Part shown: piece after piece, positions 53,037 through 61,630 of the stretch
Layout of the letters: each line of letters opens with the position of its first letter
Position numbering within the stretch: the first letter of the stretch is position 1
Source: Actinoplanes octamycinicus
GTDB taxonomy: Bacteria; Actinomycetota; Actinomycetes; Mycobacteriales; Micromonosporaceae
Direction: 5' to 3'
Length of the DNA stretch: 64,000 nt
Assembly: GCF_014205225.1 (NCBI RefSeq)
Contig: NZ_JACHNB010000001.1
Coordinates: 4,755,501 to 4,819,500, forward strand
Position numbers and translations under genes: made by a program
Notes under the pieces: model-generated
Told to the model about the DNA's origin: nothing
Database searches by the model: none
The model's input: only the letters and a program-made list of their open reading frames with translations

Positions 53037-53902
53037 CGCCCCGCACCCACCTTCTGCCGCGCCGCGGCCTTGACCGTGGCGGCGGTCAGCGACCGCAGCA
53101 CGTTGGCGGTGATGACCGGCGCGAGCCGGGCGAAGAGGTCCGGTCCCTTCGCGTTCGCCGCGATCAGCAGCCGGGCCTTGCGGCGCGCGACCGCCCGCAG
53201 GATCTGCTCGGCGGCCTTGTCGGCGGGGTAGCTGAGCAGCGAGGCGAACAGCTTGCGGGTCGGCGCGACGTCCGACTCGGGCACACCGGTGCCGATCAGC
53301 GCGCTCTCCGCGATCCGGGTCCGGATCCCGCCCGGGTGCACCGTGGTGACCCCGATCCCGTTCTCGAACAGCTCGCCGCGCAGCGACTCGCTCAGCCCGC
53401 GCAGCGCGAACTTGCTGGCGCAGTAGGCGCTCTGCCCGGGCGGCGCGATCAGCCCGAACAGGCTAGACACGTTCACCAGGTGACCGCCGGCGTCCAGGCT
53501 GGGCAGCAGCGCGTGGGTGAGCAGCAGCGGCGCCCGGAAGTTCACGTTCAGCACCTGCTCGAACTGCTCCATGCTGACCTGGTCGAAGCGGCCGCCGAGG
53601 GCGATCCCGGCGTTGTTGACCAGCAGGCCGATCGACGGGTGCTCGGCGCGGATCCGGGTGGCCAGCGCCTCCACGGTGGGCCGGTCGGCGAGGTCGGCGA
53701 CGATCGTCCGCACGTCGAGGCCGGGGTGCGCGCCGCGGATCCGGGACGCGACCGGGTCCAGCCGGGCCGCGTCGACGTCGACCAGGACGAGGTGGCTGCC
53801 GCGCTGGGCCAGGCCGTAGGCGAGCTGTTCGCCGATGCCGCTGGCCGCGCCGGTGAGCACGGCGGTGCGACCGGCGAACCGGTAGGGATCAAGACGGGTC
53901 AT
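53033..53902 (-). CDS. Short-chain dehydrogenase/reductase
   Basis: A 289-residue SDR with TGAASGIGEQLA for NAD(P) binding, LVNNAGIAL, and the catalytic Ser and YxxxK (NVSSLFGLIAPPGQSAYCASK). The Asp in LVLVDVD after the second strand suggests NAD as cofactor. It likely oxidises a secondary alcohol to the ketone used by the monooxygenase next to it. The ATG overlaps the monooxygenase stop as ATGA. The C-terminal extension is longer than in minimal SDRs. Confidence 0.9.
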   Translation of the reverse strand: MTRLDPYRFAGRTAVLTGAASGIGEQLAYGLAQRGSHLVLVDVDAARLDPVASRIRGAHPGLDVRTIVADLADRPTVEALATRIRAEHPSIGLLVNNAGIALGGRFDQVSMEQFEQVLNVNFRAPLLLTHALLPSLDAGGHLVNVSSLFGLIAPPGQSAYCASKFALRGLSESLRGELFENGIGVTTVHPGGIRTRIAESALIGTGVPESDVAPTRKLFASLLSYPADKAAEQILRAVARRKARLLIAANAKGPDLFARLAPVITANVLRSLTAATVKAAARQKVGAGR

Positions 53903-55359
53903 CGGACCACCTCGGTGTCGGGGACGGGAGTGGGAGCGGTGTGCCGGGCGAAGGTCATGTCCTGAGTGACGTCGGCGCGCGGGGTGGCGACCACGTCACG
54001 CAGGTAGTTCTGCCGGACCAGCCACGGGTCCCGGTCGCCCTGCCGGGGGAACTTGTCCAGCGCGCGCTGGACGTAGCCGGAGGAGAGGTCGAGCAGCGGG
54101 CGGCCGGAACCGGACGGCCGGGTCGGGGTCGCCACCGCGTAACCGTGGCGTTCCATGTGGTCGAGCAGTTTGAGCACGTACCGGGTGGAGAGGTCGGCGC
54201 GCAGCGTCCAGGACGCGTTGACGTAGCCGATGCAGTACGCCAGGTTCGGCACTCCGGAGAGCATCAGCCCGCGGTACGCGGAGAGCTGCCCCAGGTCGAC
54301 CGGGGTCCCGTCGACGCTGACCCGCACCCCGCCGACCGGCAGCAGCGACAGCCCGGTCGCCGAGACCACCACGTCCGCCTCCAGGACCCGGCCGGACCTG
54401 AGCCGGATGCCCTCCGGGACGAACGTGTCGATGTGGTCGGTCACCACCGACGCCCGGCCCTCGGTGATCACCTTGAACAGGTCGCCGTTCGGGATCACGC
54501 AGAGCCGCTGGTCCCACGGCTCGTAGTGGGGCTTGAAGTGCTCCTCGACGTAGCCCGGGTTCTTCAGGAACCGGCCGGCCAGGCCCTGCAGCACCTTGCG
54601 GACCTGCTTCGGGCGCTTCCGGGCGACCTGGTAGAAGACCTGGGTGACCAGCACGTTCTTGGCGCGGGCCACCCGGTTCGCGGCGCGGGCCGGCAGGACG
54701 CGGCGGGCCACGTTCGCGATCAGGTCCTTGTTCGGCAGCGGGATCACGTAGGTGGGGGAGCGCTGCAGCATGGTGACGTGGGCGGCGTCGGCGGCCATCG
54801 CCGGGACCAGGGTGACGGCGGTGGCGCCGCTGCCGATCACGACGACGCGCTTGCCGGTGTAGTCCAGGTCGGCCGGCCAGAACTGCGGGTGGACGAGGCG
54901 CCCGGTGAAGTCGTTCAGTCCCGGGAAGTCGGGCTGATAGCCCTCGGCGTAGCTGTAGTAGCCGGCGCAGGCGTACACGAACTTGGCCGTGAAGATCTCG
55001 CCGTCAGCGGTCGTGAGCGTCCATCGATCGGCCGCCCAGTCGGCACTGACGACCTTCTTCCCGAACCGGATGTTCCGCGAGATACCCGCCTCGGCCGCCG
55101 TCTCCTCGATGTACCGGCGGATCTTCTCGCCGGACGCCAGGGACTCCGGCTCCCGCCACGGCCGGAACGGATACGACAGCGTGAACATGTCCGAATCGGA
55201 TCGCACCCCGGGATAGCGGAACAGGTCCCAGGTGCCGCCGATCGCGTCCCGCGCCTCGAGGATCGCGTAGCTGTCCCGCGGCCGCTGCTGCTGCAACCGC
55301 CACGCCGCGCCGATCCCGGACAGGCCGGCGCCGATGATCAGGACGTCGAAGTCAGGCAC
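53899..55359 (-). CDS. Type I Baeyer-Villiger monooxygenase
   Basis: A 486-residue FAD/NADPH enzyme. The FAD motif IIGAGLSGIGAAW (about 8), the NADPH motif VIGSGATAVTL (about 180), and between them the full Baeyer-Villiger fingerprint FTGRLVHPQFWP (FxGxxxHxxxWP) are visible. It would insert oxygen next to a ketone, giving an ester. EthA- and MymA-like enzymes are relatives. The GTG start overlaps the DUF4873 stop by eight bases. The gene order BVMO-SDR-hydrolase makes chemical sense as one pathway. Confidence 0.92.
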   Translation of the reverse strand: MPDFDVLIIGAGLSGIGAAWRLQQQRPRDSYAILEARDAIGGTWDLFRYPGVRSDSDMFTLSYPFRPWREPESLASGEKIRRYIEETAAEAGISRNIRFGKKVVSADWAADRWTLTTADGEIFTAKFVYACAGYYSYAEGYQPDFPGLNDFTGRLVHPQFWPADLDYTGKRVVVIGSGATAVTLVPAMAADAAHVTMLQRSPTYVIPLPNKDLIANVARRVLPARAANRVARAKNVLVTQVFYQVARKRPKQVRKVLQGLAGRFLKNPGYVEEHFKPHYEPWDQRLCVIPNGDLFKVITEGRASVVTDHIDTFVPEGIRLRSGRVLEADVVVSATGLSLLPVGGVRVSVDGTPVDLGQLSAYRGLMLSGVPNLAYCIGYVNASWTLRADLSTRYVLKLLDHMERHGYAVATPTRPSGSGRPLLDLSSGYVQRALDKFPRQGDRDPWLVRQNYLRDVVATPRADVTQDMTFARHTAPTPVPDTEVVR

Positions 55360-55654
55360 CGGCCACCTCCGGGAACCACGGGGGCGTGCCGGCCCCGGTG
55401 ATCCGGACGCCGCCCCACGGATCCGGCTCGCTCAGCTTGACCGCCGTCTCCGGTGCCCCGGGGATCGCGATGGTCGCCTTGCGCAGCCCGCCGCTGACAC
55501 GTTCCCGCAGGTCGTCGACCGGGTTGGTGCGACCGGCCCAGCGGAACCGGCCCTCGATCGGCTCGAAGTGCGCGGACATCCGCACCTCCACCGCGACCGG
55601 GCCGTCGTCCAGCATCAGCGTGGCCGGTCCCCGGTACTCCTCCTCATCCGTCAC
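55352..55654 (-). CDS. DUF4873 domain protein
   Basis: A 100-residue protein matching the DUF4873 pattern (EEYRGPATLMLDDGPVAVEV then RMSAHFEPIEGRFRWAGR). This domain often occurs beside or fused to flavin monooxygenases in actinobacteria. It may help substrate or flavin handling; no function is proven that I know. The GTG start overlaps the tetR stop as GTGA, and its end overlaps the monooxygenase gene. Confidence 0.83.
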   Translation of the reverse strand: MTDEEEYRGPATLMLDDGPVAVEVRMSAHFEPIEGRFRWAGRTNPVDDLRERVSGGLRKATIAIPGAPETAVKLSEPDPWGGVRITGAGTPPWFPEVAGA

Positions 55655-56334
55655 GCGCTTGCCCACCCTTCTTGTTGAGCCGCCAGGCCGCCGGGCATGT
55701 CCGCCGCGCGGCTGATGCCGGCGACGCCGCCCCAGAGGAACGTGGTCAGGTACTCGCCGAGCGCCTCGCGGCTGATCGGCTGCTGCTGCCGGAGCCACCA
55801 GTCGCCGACCGACTGGACGTAACCGACCACCCCGTAGGCCCACGGCAGCGAGGCGCCGGAGTCCAGCCCGCGGGCCCGCAGCCGGTCGCCGAAGATCCGG
55901 GCCAGGCCGCTGGCCACGGTGTCCATCACGTCGGCGACCACGTCCCGGCCCCGGGTGATGTCCGGCTGGTGCACCACGAACCGGTACAGGTTCAGGTCGG
56001 CCTCGATGTGCGCCAGGTAGACGTCGATGGCGGCGGCGATCGCGGCCCGCTCCTCGCGCACCGACGCGACCGCCGGGATCATCGCCTCCAGGACCATCGC
56101 CCCGGCCGCCTGCCCGACCGCCAGCCACAACTCGGACTTGTCGGCGAAGTACCGGTAGAGGATCGGCTTGCTGACGCCGGCGTGCGCCGCGATCGCCTCC
56201 ATGCCGATCTCCGGCCCGTGCTGCCGGATCGCCTCGATCGCGGCCGCGGTGAGTTCGGCGCGACGCTGCTCGCGATGGCCGTCCCATCGATTGCGGCGAC
56301 CGTCGGTGTTGACGGGGGGAGTGACCGAGTTCAT
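55651..56334 (-). CDS. TetR-family regulator of the Baeyer-Villiger cluster
   Basis: A 227-residue regulator. The DNA-binding domain (about 25-70) reads AAIEAIRQHGPEIGMEAIAAHAG then VSKPILYRYFADKSEL. The remainder is a helical ligand-binding domain. ATG at 56334 is chosen; a start 36 bases upstream would run into the palindrome. It is first in the operon tetR-DUF4873-BVMO-SDR-hydrolase and divergent from the diiron protein gene. The palindrome at 56351-56365 is its obvious operator, so both units are probably induced together. Confidence 0.9.
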   Translation of the reverse strand: MNSVTPPVNTDGRRNRWDGHREQRRAELTAAAIEAIRQHGPEIGMEAIAAHAGVSKPILYRYFADKSELWLAVGQAAGAMVLEAMIPAVASVREERAAIAAAIDVYLAHIEADLNLYRFVVHQPDITRGRDVVADVMDTVASGLARIFGDRLRARGLDSGASLPWAYGVVGYVQSVGDWWLRQQQPISREALGEYLTTFLWGGVAGISRAADMPGGLAAQQEGWASA

Positions 56335-56350
56335 AGTACTAGAAGTAACT

Positions 56351-56365
56351 GTTACCGCCGGTAAC
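56351..56365. promoter_or_regulatory. TetR operator candidate
   Basis: GTTACCG-C-CGGTAAC, a perfect 7-bp inverted repeat, lies 16 bases from the tetR start and 22 bases from the divergent diiron gene start. Size and symmetry are typical for TetR proteins. Confidence 0.8.
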
Positions 56366-56387
56366 GTCAAGCCTTTCGGAGGGCGCG

Positions 56388-57290
56388 ATGACGACTGTGA
56401 CCCCGCCTGACCGGGACCGCACCGCCACGAGGCTGCTGCGATCCTCGGCCGAGCATTCCTACGACCCGGAGATCGAGATCGACTGGGAGGCCCCGTTCGT
56501 CGAGGGGAAGTACTTCGTCCCGGCCCACCGCTCCAGCCTCTACGGCACCGCGCTCTGGGACCGGCTCACCGAGGAGCAGCGGATCGAGCTCACCAAGCAC
56601 GAGGTGGCCAGCATCGCCGGCCTCGGCGTCTGGTTCGAGACGATCCTGATGCAGCTGCTCATCCGCGGGTACTTCAAGCAGGACCCGACCGCCCCGCACG
56701 CGCAGTACGGGCTCACCGAGATCGCCGACGAGTGCCGGCACTCGATCATGTTCGGCAAGATGATCGCCCGGCTGGGCACCCCGGTCTACCGCCCGCACGG
56801 CATCGACCAGCTGCTCGGCAACTGGATCGCGCACACCGCCACCGGCCCGCGGATGTTCGCCGCCATCCTGATCGCCGAGGAGATCCTGGACACCCTGCAG
56901 CGCGAGGCGATGGCCGACGAGACCGTCCAGCCGCTGGTCCGGATGGTCTCCCGGATCCACGTGGTGGAGGAGGCCCGGCACGTCCGCTTCGCCCGCGAGG
57001 AGCTGGCCCGCCAGATCAAGGTCGCCGGCAAGTCCCGGCTCGCCTTCGACAAGCTGGTCATCGGCCGCGCCGCCTACCTGACCGGCACCCGCCTGGTCGA
57101 CCCGCGCGTCTACCGCGCCGTCGGCATCGACCCGGAGGAGGGCCGCCGGGCCGCCCGCGCCAACCCCTACCACCGCGAGACCATGCGCTGGGCCGGCGAA
57201 CGCATCGTCGCCTACCTGTCCGACCTGGACCTGATCGGCGGCGGCCCGGCCAAGACGCTCTGGAAGGCCAGCGGCCTCCTGTCCCGCTGA
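56388..57290 (+). CDS. AurF-like diiron oxygenase
   Basis: A 300-residue helical protein with the ligand set of AurF-type diiron oxygenases: KHEVASIAGLGVWFE (Glu), IADECRHSIMFGKM (Glu and His), LIAEEILDTLQ (Glu) and HVVEEARHVRFAREEL (Glu, His). Known members oxidise aryl amines to nitro groups; others act on unknown substrates. It is divergent from tetR and shares its operator, so it may provide an early oxidation for the Baeyer-Villiger route. No ferredoxin or reductase gene is adjacent. Confidence 0.85.
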   Translation: MTTVTPPDRDRTATRLLRSSAEHSYDPEIEIDWEAPFVEGKYFVPAHRSSLYGTALWDRLTEEQRIELTKHEVASIAGLGVWFETILMQLLIRGYFKQDPTAPHAQYGLTEIADECRHSIMFGKMIARLGTPVYRPHGIDQLLGNWIAHTATGPRMFAAILIAEEILDTLQREAMADETVQPLVRMVSRIHVVEEARHVRFAREELARQIKVAGKSRLAFDKLVIGRAAYLTGTRLVDPRVYRAVGIDPEEGRRAARANPYHRETMRWAGERIVAYLSDLDLIGGGPAKTLWKASGLLSR

Positions 57291-57583
57291 CCGTTCCCGC
57301 CGCTCTTCTCGGAGCGCGGCCCACTCACGGCCCGCGCTTGCTCCCGACGGCTTTCCCCGCCCTGATCGTCCCGGGTGACCGGTCCGGGGCGCGTCCGGCC
57401 CGCGTCCTCCGAAGGCGCGGGCCGGCGCTGTTCCCACCCCACGACCCATCTTCAGGTACGCGGGTCCGCTCGGGTGCGGACCGCATGCTCCCGCGCCGGC
57501 CTCGTCACGGTCCGCGTGTGGTCGCCGGCAACCGCCGGAAAATGGCGCGCGTCGCCGAGCCGCACCAGCCAAGATCCACGAGC

Positions 57584-58111
57584 ATGGAAGAGCTGACGTA
57601 CGGCCGGGCCGCGCTGCTCCACGCCTTCCTCGCCGCGGACGGCGGGAACGGGCTCGGCGACTACTCGTTCTGGTCGGGTGCCTACCACCGCGCGCTGCAG
57701 GCGCACCACCAGGCGATGCTCGGTGCTCTGCAGCGGCTCTTCGCGATCGAGCTGACCTTCGAGGGGATGCCGGACAGCTCGCGCCGGGCACTGTTCATGC
57801 TGGTCCGGTCCACGGCCGCCTCGCTGCACCAGCTGACCACGCCGTGGTCCGGCTACCGGGAAGCCGGGCTGCTTCTCCGGCATCTGGAGGAGACCGGCGA
57901 CGTCGGCGTCCGGGTTCACGAGGCGAGCCACCGGATCGCCACCCGCAACGACGAGAACCGGCAGGACCACCTGGCCATCCTCGACGACCTGCTCACCGTC
58001 ATCCTCGGCGACCGCGCCGAGTCCCGGTTCACCGAGGCCGACCTGCGCGCGCTCGGCGTCGATCCGGAACCGCCCAGCCTGGCCGACTTCGACGACCTTG
58101 ATGACTACTGA
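57584..58111 (+). CDS. Hypothetical protein (alpha-helical)
   Basis: A 175-residue protein I do not recognise. It is predicted mainly helical (YHRALQAHHQAMLGALQRLFAI, then two long helices) with an acidic C-terminus ending LADFDDLDDY. No signal peptide or membrane segment. Third codon positions are strongly G/C, supporting a real gene. ATG at 57584 is preferred as nothing coding-like precedes it. The 293 bases between it and the diiron gene hold no feature. It overlaps the next small gene by 11 bases. Confidence 0.65.
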   Translation: MEELTYGRAALLHAFLAADGGNGLGDYSFWSGAYHRALQAHHQAMLGALQRLFAIELTFEGMPDSSRRALFMLVRSTAASLHQLTTPWSGYREAGLLLRHLEETGDVGVRVHEASHRIATRNDENRQDHLAILDDLLTVILGDRAESRFTEADLRALGVDPEPPSLADFDDLDDY

Positions 58112-58304
58112 GCGGCCGGTCAGCGTCGGCAGCAGGTGGCTGGCGCGGTTGCTGGCGCATCGCGGGGTGGCGATGCCCGCCGAGGTGACCCCGGAGGAGC
58201 TGCGGCGGCTCGCGGCGGTGCCCGGGTGGCCGGCGGCGGATGCCGCTTCCTGCCCCCAGCGGATGGCCACCGTCGTGGACCCCGGACGGTCCGCGACCAC
58301 CTGA
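58101..58304 (+). CDS. Small hypothetical protein
   Basis: A 67-residue frame beginning MTTERPVSVGSRWLARLLAH and overlapping the previous gene by 11 bases. Codon use is typical of the genome up to the stop. PEELRRLAAVPGWPA suggests a short helical protein. No known family is recognised. The overlap and phase are typical of translationally coupled pairs, but a shadow frame cannot be excluded. Confidence 0.45.
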   Translation: MTTERPVSVGSRWLARLLAHRGVAMPAEVTPEELRRLAAVPGWPAADAASCPQRMATVVDPGRSATT

Positions 58305-58671
58305 TCACCACGATGGAGACCGGCCCCACCGTGCCCCGGATCTGCGCCGCCCGAGCCTGGCCGGGGATCCCCGGCGCCCCACCCGACGACCTGCTGGCCC
58401 GCTCAGCACCGCGCCGCTCGCCGGAGCGGACCGGCGTCGCCCGGCCGCTCGCCGGGGCTGACCCGCGCTGCCGAGCCCACCGCGGTCCACCGACGTGAGC
58501 GACGTCGCTCGGGTGCGGGACGGTTTCAGCTTGGTTGCCGGTTGGCGGCCGACGAGCGGAGGACCGGCCCCGGCCGACGGGCGGACCGAAGGGGGCCGAA
58601 GAGCGGTGGGCCGGGCGTGCGGCGGCGTGCGAGATTGTCGCCCGACGTATGCCGTACGGGGAGAGGGATCG
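58305..58671. other. Gap without a recognised gene
   Basis: About 370 bases with open frames in several phases but no start with a good ribosome site and no recognisable protein. I see no strong hairpin or repeat. It should hold the promoter of the following small gene. Confidence 0.4.
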
Positions 58672-58905
58672 ATGGACGACGCGCTGGTGGCCTACAACGC
58701 CGGACGGGTGGATGGCGCCGCCGGATTCCGCGACCCGCAGATCGCCGAGGACCCGGAGGTCGGCGCCGACTACCGGGTCGGCATCCTGGACGGCCGGATC
58801 GCCGCCTTCCACATGCTCAACGAACTCCGCGAAGTCCTCGGCGTCACCGGCCCCCTCTTCGACCACCCCACCGACCGAACCGAAAGCCCCGACGACCCGC
58901 GCTGA
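58672..58905 (+). CDS. Small hypothetical protein
   Basis: A 77-residue protein, MDDALVAYNAGRVDGAAGFR at the start, acidic and with a helical centre (GILDGRIAAFHMLNELREVLG). GGGGAGAGGG five bases before the ATG is a strong ribosome site. The family is not recognised. Its stop codon lies inside the first unit of a 26-bp tandem repeat, so the C-terminus PDDPR may be evolving with the repeat. Confidence 0.6.
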   Translation: MDDALVAYNAGRVDGAAGFRDPQIAEDPEVGADYRVGILDGRIAAFHMLNELREVLGVTGPLFDHPTDRTESPDDPR

Positions 58906-58985
58906 GCCGGCGGGCCGACGACCCGCGCCGAACCGGCGGGCCGACGATCCGCGCTGAACCGGCGAGCCGACGATCCGCGCCGAGC
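58897..58985. repeat. 26-bp tandem repeat over a stop codon
   Basis: Units CCGCGCTGAGCCGGCGGGCC plus GACGA(C/T) begin at 58897, 58923 and 58949, with a partial fourth at 58975. The first contains the TGA of the preceding gene. Confidence 0.88.
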
Positions 58986-59551
58986 CAATCGGTGTGCGGG
59001 CCAGGCCCCGGAGTCGCCCCGCACGGCTGCGGCCGCCGCTCACGGCCCGTGGCTGGCTTCCACGGGTGTCTCGAGGCTGTCGAGACACCCGTGGAAGCCA
59101 GCCGAGTACCTGGAGCCCGCGCTGAGGCCCGTTCAGGGCGGTCTCCTCGCCCTCGTCGTCCCGGAACGGCATGCGGTATTCGTACCGTTGCGGCCTCTCG
59201 CCGCAGAGGAGTCGGGCCGGCGCCCGGTCGCCGGCATCACCTGCCGCGCCGCGCGCCGGGCCGGCAGCAGCTCGGCCGGATCGGCCTCGCTGATGGCCAG
59301 CGCGCGTGCCGGGCCTGGGCGGGCCGTTGGGGGCGGGGCGTGGTTCACGTGTCTGGGCGGGGGTGGGGGAGGAGCATGGGGTGTGGCAAGGGCCACTGCT
59401 CAGGGGTGCCGAGCGGGAGATGATCTAGAAGCACACGGTCAGCGACGCGGAAGTGAGCGGCCGTTATCAGGCCGGAAACATTCGGGTGCCGGTCTTGAAA
59501 TCAGGTCTGGAGACTCTTGCAGCGGAAACGGTGACACAGGATGGAGACCGG
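58906..59551. other. Long leader region before nnaR
   Basis: No gene is seen in about 650 bases. It contains the 26-bp repeats, the hairpin at 59051-59103 and GC-rich sequence. GGAAAC appears at 59474 and 59524, but I could not build convincing GlnR boxes around it. The promoter of nnaR should be here. Confidence 0.45.
59051..59103. terminator. 24-bp perfect hairpin, second copy of a family
   Basis: Arms 59051-59074 and 59080-59103 (GGCTGGCTTCCACGGGTG at the start) flank the loop GGCTG. It shares GGCTGG and ACGGGTGTCTCG with the hairpin at 28329-28383, with paired changes elsewhere in the arms. It could terminate the small genes upstream or be a dispersed repeat. Confidence 0.7.
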
Positions 59552-60652
59552 ATGACCGAGGGTGCATTGGCCGGCTTCACCGTGGCGGTCACCGCGGAGC
59601 GGCGCCGCAGTGAGATGGCCGCGCTGCTGGAGCGGCGCGGCGCCCGCGTCATCAGCGCGCCGGCGATCACCATCGTGCCGCTGATCGACGACGAGGCGCT
59701 GCGCGCGGCCACCGAGGCCTGCATCGGGCTGGAGCCGCATCTGGTGGTCGCGACCACCGGGTTCGGGTTCCGCGGCTGGCTGGAGGCGGCCGAGGGCTGG
59801 GGCCTGGGTGACACGCTGCGCGCCTCGCTGCGCGGCGCGAAGATCATCGCCCGGGGGCCGAAGCCGTGCGGGGCGATCCGGGCGGCCGGGCTCACCGAGG
59901 ACTGGGCGGCCCAGACCGAGGCTTCCGAGGAGGTGCTGGAGCGGCTGCTCAGCGACGGCGTGGCCGGGCAGCGGATCGTGGTGCAGGAGCACGGCGAGCC
60001 GCAGACCGAGTTCGTGGCGGCGCTGCGCGCGGCCGGGGCCGCCGTGGTGGAGGTGCCGGTCTACCGCTGGGCGCTGCCGGCCGACGTCACCCCGGTGCGC
60101 CGGCTCACCGAGCAGGTCGCCGCCGGGCAGATCGACGCGGTCACCTTCACCAGCGCGCCCGCGGTGAAAGCGTTCCTGCAGATCGCCGCCGAGGTCGACG
60201 CCGACGTGACCGGCGCGTTCCGGGACCGGACCCTGGCCGCCTGCGTCGGGCCGGTGACCGCGGCGCCGCTGGCCGCCCTGGACGTCCCGGTGGTGATGCC
60301 GGAGCGGTTCCGGCTCGGCGCGCTGATCAAGACGGTCACCGACGAGCTGCCCCGGCGGGCGGTGAAGCTGGCCGTGGCCGGTTGCACGCTGGAGGTCCGC
60401 GGGCACGCGGTGCTGATCGACGGTGTCCCGCACGGGCTCGCGCCGGCCGCGATGGCGATCCTCACCTCGCTGGCCCGCCGGCCGGGCGCGGTGGTCTCCA
60501 AGGATCACCTGGCGGCCGCCCTGCCGCGCGGCAACGACGGGCACGCGGTGGATGTGGCGGTGGCCCGGCTGCGGGCCGCGCTCGGCTCCGGCAAGCACAT
60601 CGAGACGGTGATCAAACGCGGCTACCGCCTCCGGGTGGACGAGGCCGTCTGA
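59552..60652 (+). CDS. nnaR: NnaR-type nitrate regulator (HemD-like domain plus winged helix)
   Basis: A 366-residue protein. The first about 260 residues resemble uroporphyrinogen-III synthase (FTVAVTAERRRSEMAALLERRG, IDAVTFTSAPAVKAF). The last about 80 are an OmpR-type winged helix (LAPAAMAILTSLARRPGAVVS and HIETVIKRGYRLRV). This fusion, next to nitrate genes, matches NnaR of Streptomyces and mycobacteria, which activates nitrate/nitrite assimilation together with GlnR. The HemD part may sense a tetrapyrrole. ATG at 59552 follows GGATGGAG; a GTG at 59453 is less likely. Confidence 0.88.
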   Translation: MTEGALAGFTVAVTAERRRSEMAALLERRGARVISAPAITIVPLIDDEALRAATEACIGLEPHLVVATTGFGFRGWLEAAEGWGLGDTLRASLRGAKIIARGPKPCGAIRAAGLTEDWAAQTEASEEVLERLLSDGVAGQRIVVQEHGEPQTEFVAALRAAGAAVVEVPVYRWALPADVTPVRRLTEQVAAGQIDAVTFTSAPAVKAFLQIAAEVDADVTGAFRDRTLAACVGPVTAAPLAALDVPVVMPERFRLGALIKTVTDELPRRAVKLAVAGCTLEVRGHAVLIDGVPHGLAPAAMAILTSLARRPGAVVSKDHLAAALPRGNDGHAVDVAVARLRAALGSGKHIETVIKRGYRLRVDEAV

Positions 60653-60851
60653 CCGATCGCGCCGCGGGACGCTCTCCCGCGCCTTTCACGGCGGCGCCCC
60701 GATGACCATGCCGGGGCCGCCGGGACATACGGCGAGCCTGATGACCGATGCCGGGCCGCCGTTCCCCTCCGGCGACGAGGCCGGCCGCGCATTCCCGAGA
60801 AGCGCGAGAACCAGAAACCACAGGACCCTTTCCCGTACGAAGGAGAGCGCC

Positions 60852-61535
60852 GTGTCCGCACCCACTCTTGTCGCCGTCGCCCATGGCACCCGCTCGGCCA
60901 CCGGACGGCGGGAGTTGCAGGAGCTCGCCGCCGCGGTCGCGCGCCGCCGGCCCGGCCTGGACGTCCGGCTGTGTTACGTCGACGTGCAGGACCCGAAAGT
61001 CGCCGACGTCGTGCCGACCGTGTCCGACGCGGTCGTGGTGCCGCTGCTGCTGTCCTGCGGCTATCACGTCCGGGTGGACATCGCCGAGGCCGTGGCCGGC
61101 ACGGACATCCCGGTGACCGCCCCGCTCGGGCCGGACCCGGTGCTGCTCAGCAGCCTGATCCGGAATCTGCCGGAGGCCGACGCGGTGGTGCTGGCCGCCG
61201 CCGGTTCGTCCGACCCCGGATGGCGCGCCGATGTGGAGGGTGTCGCCGCGCGGCTGCCCGGCCGGGCCCGGGTCGGCTACGTCTCCGGCACCGGGCCACG
61301 CGTCCCGGACGTCGTCGCCGAGCTGCGGGCGGCCGGTGCGAAGCGGGTCGCGATCGCCGCTTACCTGCTGGCCGACGGGCTGTTCTACCGGTCCCTGCAG
61401 AACGCCGGCGCGGACTCGGTGACCCCGCCGCTGTGCCACGATGGCGCGGTCGCCGACCTGGTCCTGAGTCGGTTCGATGGCCAGTTGGTGAACGGCGGGA
61501 AACAGGTTCTCACAACCGCCGGTAGCGGTTTGTAG
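60852..61535 (+). CDS. Sirohydrochlorin chelatase-like (CbiX family)
   Basis: A 227-residue protein with two CbiX-like halves. LVAVAHGTRSATGRRELQEL contains the metal-binding His, and VVPLLLSCGYHVRVDI a second candidate His; VLAAAGSSDPGWR opens the second half. It would insert iron into sirohydrochlorin to give siroheme, needed by NirB. The GTG at 60852 follows AAGGAGAG. It lies 199 bases after nnaR and 95 before the nitrate reductase. Confidence 0.87.
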   Translation: MSAPTLVAVAHGTRSATGRRELQELAAAVARRRPGLDVRLCYVDVQDPKVADVVPTVSDAVVVPLLLSCGYHVRVDIAEAVAGTDIPVTAPLGPDPVLLSSLIRNLPEADAVVLAAAGSSDPGWRADVEGVAARLPGRARVGYVSGTGPRVPDVVAELRAAGAKRVAIAAYLLADGLFYRSLQNAGADSVTPPLCHDGAVADLVLSRFDGQLVNGGKQVLTTAGSGL

Positions 61536-61630
61536 TCACATCGGTGCCGATCCGGTTGTAGGGATTTCCGAACAACAGCGTCACCGCAAGTGGTCCTCCG
61601 GGTTAACGCCGGGCCGACAGAGTTCCTCTC

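Noticed and set aside
59461..59551. GlnR boxes before nnaR
   Set aside because: GGAAAC elements exist at 59474 and 59524 but the GTNAC partners at the right spacing are missing.
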